DNA from: Castor canadensis
Lineage: Eukaryota > Chordata > Mammalia > Rodentia > Castoridae
Assembly (NCBI RefSeq): GCF_047511655.1
Contig: NC_133387.1
Span: forward strand, 47,484,353 to 47,548,352
Reading direction: 5' to 3'
Length of the DNA stretch: 64,000 nucleotides
Under the pieces are notes generated by a model. That model was not told the origin of the DNA. It saw nothing but the letters and a program-made list of their open reading frames with translations, and did not search any database. Below, in pieces: positions 59,985 through 64,000 of the stretch. Numbering within the stretch: the stretch's first letter is position 1; each line of letters opens with the position of its first letter. The position numbers and the translations under genes are program-made.

Positions 59985-60520
59985 TATCCAAAACTGAAAA
60001 TAACTTCACAATCAAGAGATATGTTGTGGGGGCTGGAGGAGGGGTTCAAATGGTAGAGCTTTGTAAGTGAGAAGTCCTCAGTTCAAATCCCAACATTGAA
60101 AAAAAAAAAAGATAACATCATGGAACAGTCATACAATGGAATTCAACTATGCAACAAAGGATAAGCTACTGATATGTGCAGAAGGCCAGCCTCCTCTCAG
60201 AAATATTGTGAAGAGGAAGAACTGAGACACAAAAGAAGAAACACTACATAATTCAATTTCTTTGAGGTTCAAGTACAGCTAACCTATGACAGGTAAATGT
60301 AAATTAAAATTTCAAAGCCATATCACTACACTCACAATGGCTAAAACTAACCTATGACGAAGACAATGGTTGCCTATGGGAAGTAAGGATTTCCTTGAAA
60401 GGGACAGAAAGGAAAGTGCCAGCAGTAATAAATGTGCTCATTACCTTGATTAGATATTAGAATTATTATCTTGGTTAAATTCATCAAATTAAATTCATCA
60501 AATTACATATTTATATATCA
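59985..60520 (+). mobile_element. Old L1 3' remnant with an ID-like SINE inside
   Basis: TATTATCCAAAACTGAAAAT before, and AATGGAATTCAACTATGCAA, CACTACATAATTCAATTTCT and GACAATGGTTGCCTATGGGA after, the SINE at 60028-60110 follow the end of old L1 ORF2 and 3' UTR. Confidence 0.65.
60028..60110 (+). repeat. ID-like SINE
   Basis: GGGGGCTGGAGGAGGGGTTC, AAATGGTAGAGC, TTCAAATCCCAACATTG and an A-tail. It lies within an L1 remnant. Confidence 0.8.
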
Positions 60521-60735
60521 CCTTATGTGATGAGTGAGGTACTTAGCCTAATTAGCTGATTAAGGCTTTAAAAAGGGAGGTGGAGTTTGGGCACTGGTAC
60601 TTTTAAGAACATCCAAGGTGTTCAGCTCAGGGTCCCAGGAAGGCTAGGACTTTGCCATTACTCACCTTTGAATAAGGTACAGGGGCCGGTTCAGAAAATA
60701 TTTGTTGAATAAATGTTAAAATTCTATGCTTCAAA

Positions 60736-60880
60736 AGAAAGAAAAGAAGGAAGGAAGGAAGGAAGGAAAGAAGGAAGGAAGGAAGGAAGGAAGGAAGGAA
60801 GGAAGGAAGGAAGGAAGGAAGGAAGGAAGGAAGGAAGGAAGGAAGGATGGAAGGAAGGAAGGAAGGAAGGAAGGAAGGAT
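60736..60880 (+). repeat. (GGAA)n microsatellite
   Basis: About 145 bp of GGAA/AAGG repeats with single interruptions (GATGG near 60846). It creates spurious long frames (KEGR repeats and LPSF repeats) on both strands. Confidence 0.95.
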
Positions 60881-61181
60881 CTGTGTCAGTAACCATCCCC
60901 TGCCTTCTAATTTCTTCCAGCTTTTTATTGCATGGTGCTTACCATATGCTGTGAGAGTGTTGAGAACACAGCCAAGAAATGACAAATTTATTTCAGCTTA
61001 CCTATCAGCTCCACACAGTTGGCAGCGGCAGGCTAGACACTGGTGGGGAGGACTCTGAGGCCAGGTCTGACCTCAACAAGAAGAGATACTATCCTAATCA
61101 GTTAATACTGTGTGCCATGAATATGGAAAACATTTCACCACACTTTTGCTATCCCAGAATGACTTCGATTTAAGCAACATG

Positions 61182-61282
61182 TAGTATTTATGAAGAATTT
61201 GTTTTGGTGATATTGAGGTTTGAACTCAGGGCCTCATACTTGCTATGCAGGCACTCTACCACTTGAGCCATTCCCCAGGCCC
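61182..61282 (-). repeat. ID-like SINE, antisense
   Basis: GTTTTGGTGATATTGAGGTT, TGAACTCAGGGCCTCATACT, GGCACTCTACCACTTGAGCC and CCCCAGGCCC make a reversed ID-like body. A 9-bp duplication AGCAACATG flanks it at 61173-61181 and 61283-61291. Confidence 0.85.
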
Positions 61283-61689
61283 AGCAACATGGAATAGTTA
61301 AATTTGAAAGGTCAGCTATACATACAGAGGTAGCACTGTTGAATGAGTCTGACAGTCCTGTGACCATACAGAAAAAAAAAAACAAAAAACCTTAAGAATG
61401 ATTGAAAACCAACTTAAATGTTAGCATGTGGCAGGCTCTCTTGTTTTATTTTGATGTGACCAGCATCTACAAACGGACAGGTTTCCTTCTGTGAGTGATG
61501 ACACATACTAATGAAATATCACTGAATGGATACATCCAACCATTCCTCTCACATTTCTTAGATACGTGTTTCTAGTCTTTGCTAGTATGTGTCAGGTCCA
61601 CAAATTGGTCACTGGTGAAAATCTAGAAATCAGCTGGAAAAATCAAGTAGGGTGGGATTAGAATAATAATTATAATTTATAAAAAACAA

Positions 61690-61765
61690 GATTGGGGGTG
61701 TAGCTCAGGGAAGAGTTCTTGCCTAGCATGAGCTGGATTCGTTCCCAGGACAAAAAAATAAAACA
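61690..61765 (+). repeat. ID-like SINE
   Basis: GATTGGGGGTGTAGCTCAGG, TCTTGCCTAGCATGAGCTGG, TTCGTTCCCAGGACA and an A-rich tail; a short internal deletion removes part of the anticodon-arm-like region. Confidence 0.75.
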
Positions 61766-62990
61766 AATTAACCATGTCCATAGCATACAGTGAATATGCT
61801 CAATGTATTTTTTTTTTACTTACTTTCCAATCAACTATGCAACAAGGAAATTATTTTCCTTTGTGCTCAAGGTGCAAACAACCTCAGAGAGACTGAGCAG
61901 TAGAGAGAAATTCTGTTTCTGACTCCTTTAGTCTGTATGGCCAACTGTTCAGGAAGATTTCAGGAAGTAACTCTTTTGTGCTTTTCCTAAAAGAAGCACC
62001 TTTGGAACTCCATGGTGGACTTGTCTGACTGTAAGCAGCATGGGACACCTGTCACCCAGGTCAGATATTTGGGCCTCTTCCCTGGCATGACAGTGGGCAG
62101 GTAGAAACATAAAAGCCTCCTTTTGAAAGCTTCTCTCCTTTGCTGCCTCTCTGGTATTTTTGCTTCTAGTTTGGCCCTGATCTCTCACCTGTAATCTATT
62201 TCTAGAAAGAAAATGAACTCTTCACAATTGGAACTTTTAAACTGGGAACAAAGGGTCAAAAAAATTAGAGAGGGAAATTTCCTAGTATATGTTGGCTTAA
62301 GTATAAAATAAATGCATCTGAATTGTGCAGAAGAAACTGATCTCATTAGTTATTCATGGTCCCTTGGAAGATTCTGGCAGAGTACAGAAATGCTACCTAA
62401 GCAGAGAAAAAATACCCAGGAAAGAAGCAGAAAAGGAAGGGAGAGGGAAAAAGAAAGATGGGAAGAACGAAGAGAAATTAATGAAATTCCTAACAAAACT
62501 TTCTATTTCAGAACTACACAGAGAGAAGCTAACTACAATATTGGTATTGTTATTGCTCCTTCCAGACTATGCACAAACCTGTGCTTCCAAAATTTCTTCA
62601 TTTTTACCCAGATCTCATTCAAAGAAGGGTAGAGCAGATTTGTTTGAAAACTGTAATCAGGAAATTAAAGAATATTTGTTTTCCTTGAGCTTTGACATTT
62701 AATTTTCTTCGGGGCTGCTATATTTTAGAAATGAGAGCTGCCAGTGATTTGGTGGCTCAGACTCATGGCAGGAGAAACTTCTTCCACAGTGCCTCCATCA
62801 GCTCACACTGCCACAAGCAGAGAACTGTTAACAAGTCAGTTTGGAACAGGTGGCTTCAGAGAGTGAGTTGGTACAGAGGAAAACTGTTACAGTTGAAGTG
62901 CAATGAAAGACAAAAGTTGGGTCATTAGCCTGCGAAACTCTTTCATGTCTTCCAGCATTATGTTCTACACAACCCCACACCAAGATGTGC
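61766..62990. other. Intergenic DNA, nothing recognised
   Basis: No gene or clear repeat. Frames at 62312-62702 are low-complexity, Lys/Glu-rich and not gene-like. Confidence 0.35.
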
Positions 62991-62994
62991 AGGT

Positions 62995-63345
62995 ACCATC
63001 TGAGCATTTATTGGGGCTTTACCCTATATGGGATACTGTTTGAGATGTTTTACATATGTCATTTCATTCCATTCCCCAAACATTCTTATGTGTCAGATAT
63101 TTAATCATGATTATCCAAAAAAAAAAAAAAAAAAAGAGATGGGGGACTGGGGACGTAGCTCAGTGATAGAGTGCTTGCACTGAGTTCAATTCCCAGCACT
63201 AAAAAAGAAAAAGAAACAAAGAAAAAAAGAAACTGAACTGGCACTCTGGCTAAGAAACTGGCTCAAGTTCACAGAGATAATAAATGGTGGGATCAAGGCA
63301 AAAACACAGACCACTGAATCCCAAAGTCCTGTTTTGCCCTGTGCT
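62995..63345. repeat. MIR-class element split by an ID-like SINE
   Basis: GAGCATTTATTGGGGCTTTA, TACTGTTTGAGATGTTTTAC and CATTTCATTCCATTCCCCAA lie left of the ID-like SINE (63141-63231). AAGAAACTGGCTCAAGTTCA, GTGGGATCAAGGCAAAAACA and CACTGAATCCCAAAGTCCTG lie right. The two halves read as one MIR-type element. Confidence 0.6.
63141..63231 (+). repeat. ID-like SINE, internally deleted
   Basis: GGGGGACTGGGGACGTAGCT, CAGTGATAGAGTGCTTGCAC, TGAGTTCAATTCCCAGCAC and an A-rich tail. About 15 bp between TTGC and CTGAGTTC are missing relative to the others. Confidence 0.8.
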
Positions 63346-64000
63346 TGCTTCACTGTGGTGCTAACACCAGGGAGTAGACACTTTTCATGTCTCTGTGTCT
63401 TTACCACAGAATTACTTCGGAACAATGTGCTGAGGCCTAAACTTTCCTGATGGATCAACCTCAGAGTCTTTCATTGTCCATCTGACGTCAGCAGCCTTGG
63501 GACTTGCCAGGGCCACAAGGGACTGCAATTAAATCTGTGCTTCTGTAAACAGTTCATCACTTGAGCACTGCCAGGTCCACAACAATAGCAGTCCTATAGC
63601 CCAACATTTGCTCGTTCTGTCACTCTCTGATGCCCTGCAGAACATTTCTGTTTTTATTCAATTTTTAAAAAGTATTTAACTTTTGAGATTTAAAAGATAC
63701 AAGGTTATCATCTCTTTTTCCATTTAAGAATAAACCAGTCGCCATGGTTGGAGTGTTCTACATGAGAAGAGGGTTAATTAGTGTCATGGGTACGATTTTA
63801 AAGCTTCAGAATTATTTATTTATTTAGGCATGGAAAAATAGTTGAGGGTAATGGTCAAGGCACTTACCTGGTGGTAAGCACCATGAAAATGCTCCAAAAT
63901 GATAAGCCACTCTATAAGTGTTATTAGTGCCATAAAGTTGTAAGGTTGAGATAGCATAATTTCAATGATGGTGATAGTATTCCCTGGTTCCCAAGATTTC
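63346..64000. other. Intergenic DNA to window end, nothing recognised
   Basis: No exon of a neighbouring gene is apparent. ASB4, the expected next gene in mammals, is not recognisable here. Confidence 0.35.

Noticed and set aside
60627-61058. Repetitive KEGR and LPSF frames
   Set aside because: They are translations of the GGAA microsatellite.

Overview
The window is nuclear DNA from a mammal. It holds one multi-exon protein-coding gene with GT-AG introns, a CpG-island promoter, and a background of L1 LINEs, tRNA- and 7SL-derived SINEs, MIR, L2 and MER5-type fossils. The host gene is PDK4, pyruvate dehydrogenase kinase isozyme 4. The tRNA(ID)-like SINEs and recurrent 7SL+ID composite SINEs suggest a rodent, most likely of the beaver/pocket-gopher/kangaroo-rat group (Castorimorpha). 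That species call is inference; no search was run.

Layout: 1-12.5 kb is intergenic DNA with old repeat fragments, ID SINEs, a GGAA microsatellite and a clean 5'-truncated antisense L1 (7010-8480, 16-bp perfect target duplication). 12.5-13.4 kb is the PDK4 CpG-island promoter with CCAAT boxes, a GC box, a forkhead-type GTAAACA site and a TATA-like box. 13245-22925 is the PDK4 coding span on the + strand: 11 coding exons, 1245 nt including the stop, 414 residues, every splice junction in frame and no disabling change. The 3' UTR runs to a poly(A) signal at 24908. 25-33.8 kb is intergenic (MIR, old L1, SINEs). 33.8-43.95 kb is a young L1 block: one near-full-length but broken element (5' UTR, ORF1 remnants, ORF2) joined head-to-tail to a second 5'-truncated copy. 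44-64 kb is gene-free, with older L1, LTR, DNA-transposon, MIR and SINE layers and microsatellites.

Functionally, only PDK4 is an intact host gene. It is a mitochondrial kinase that inactivates the pyruvate dehydrogenase complex in fasting and diabetes. From known mammalian synteny the next gene on the right would be ASB4 (convergent) and on the left DYNC1I1. I recognise no exon of either in the window.

I found no sign of a novel multi-gene system. The most notable structures are a 515-bp near-identical tract (one difference) between the two tandem L1 ORF2 copies, which looks like local gene conversion and carries a shared stop codon; a nested fossil stack at 57.6-59.6 kb; a tandem/inverted repeat in the PDK4 promoter; and an unusual Lys-rich PDK4 C-terminus.
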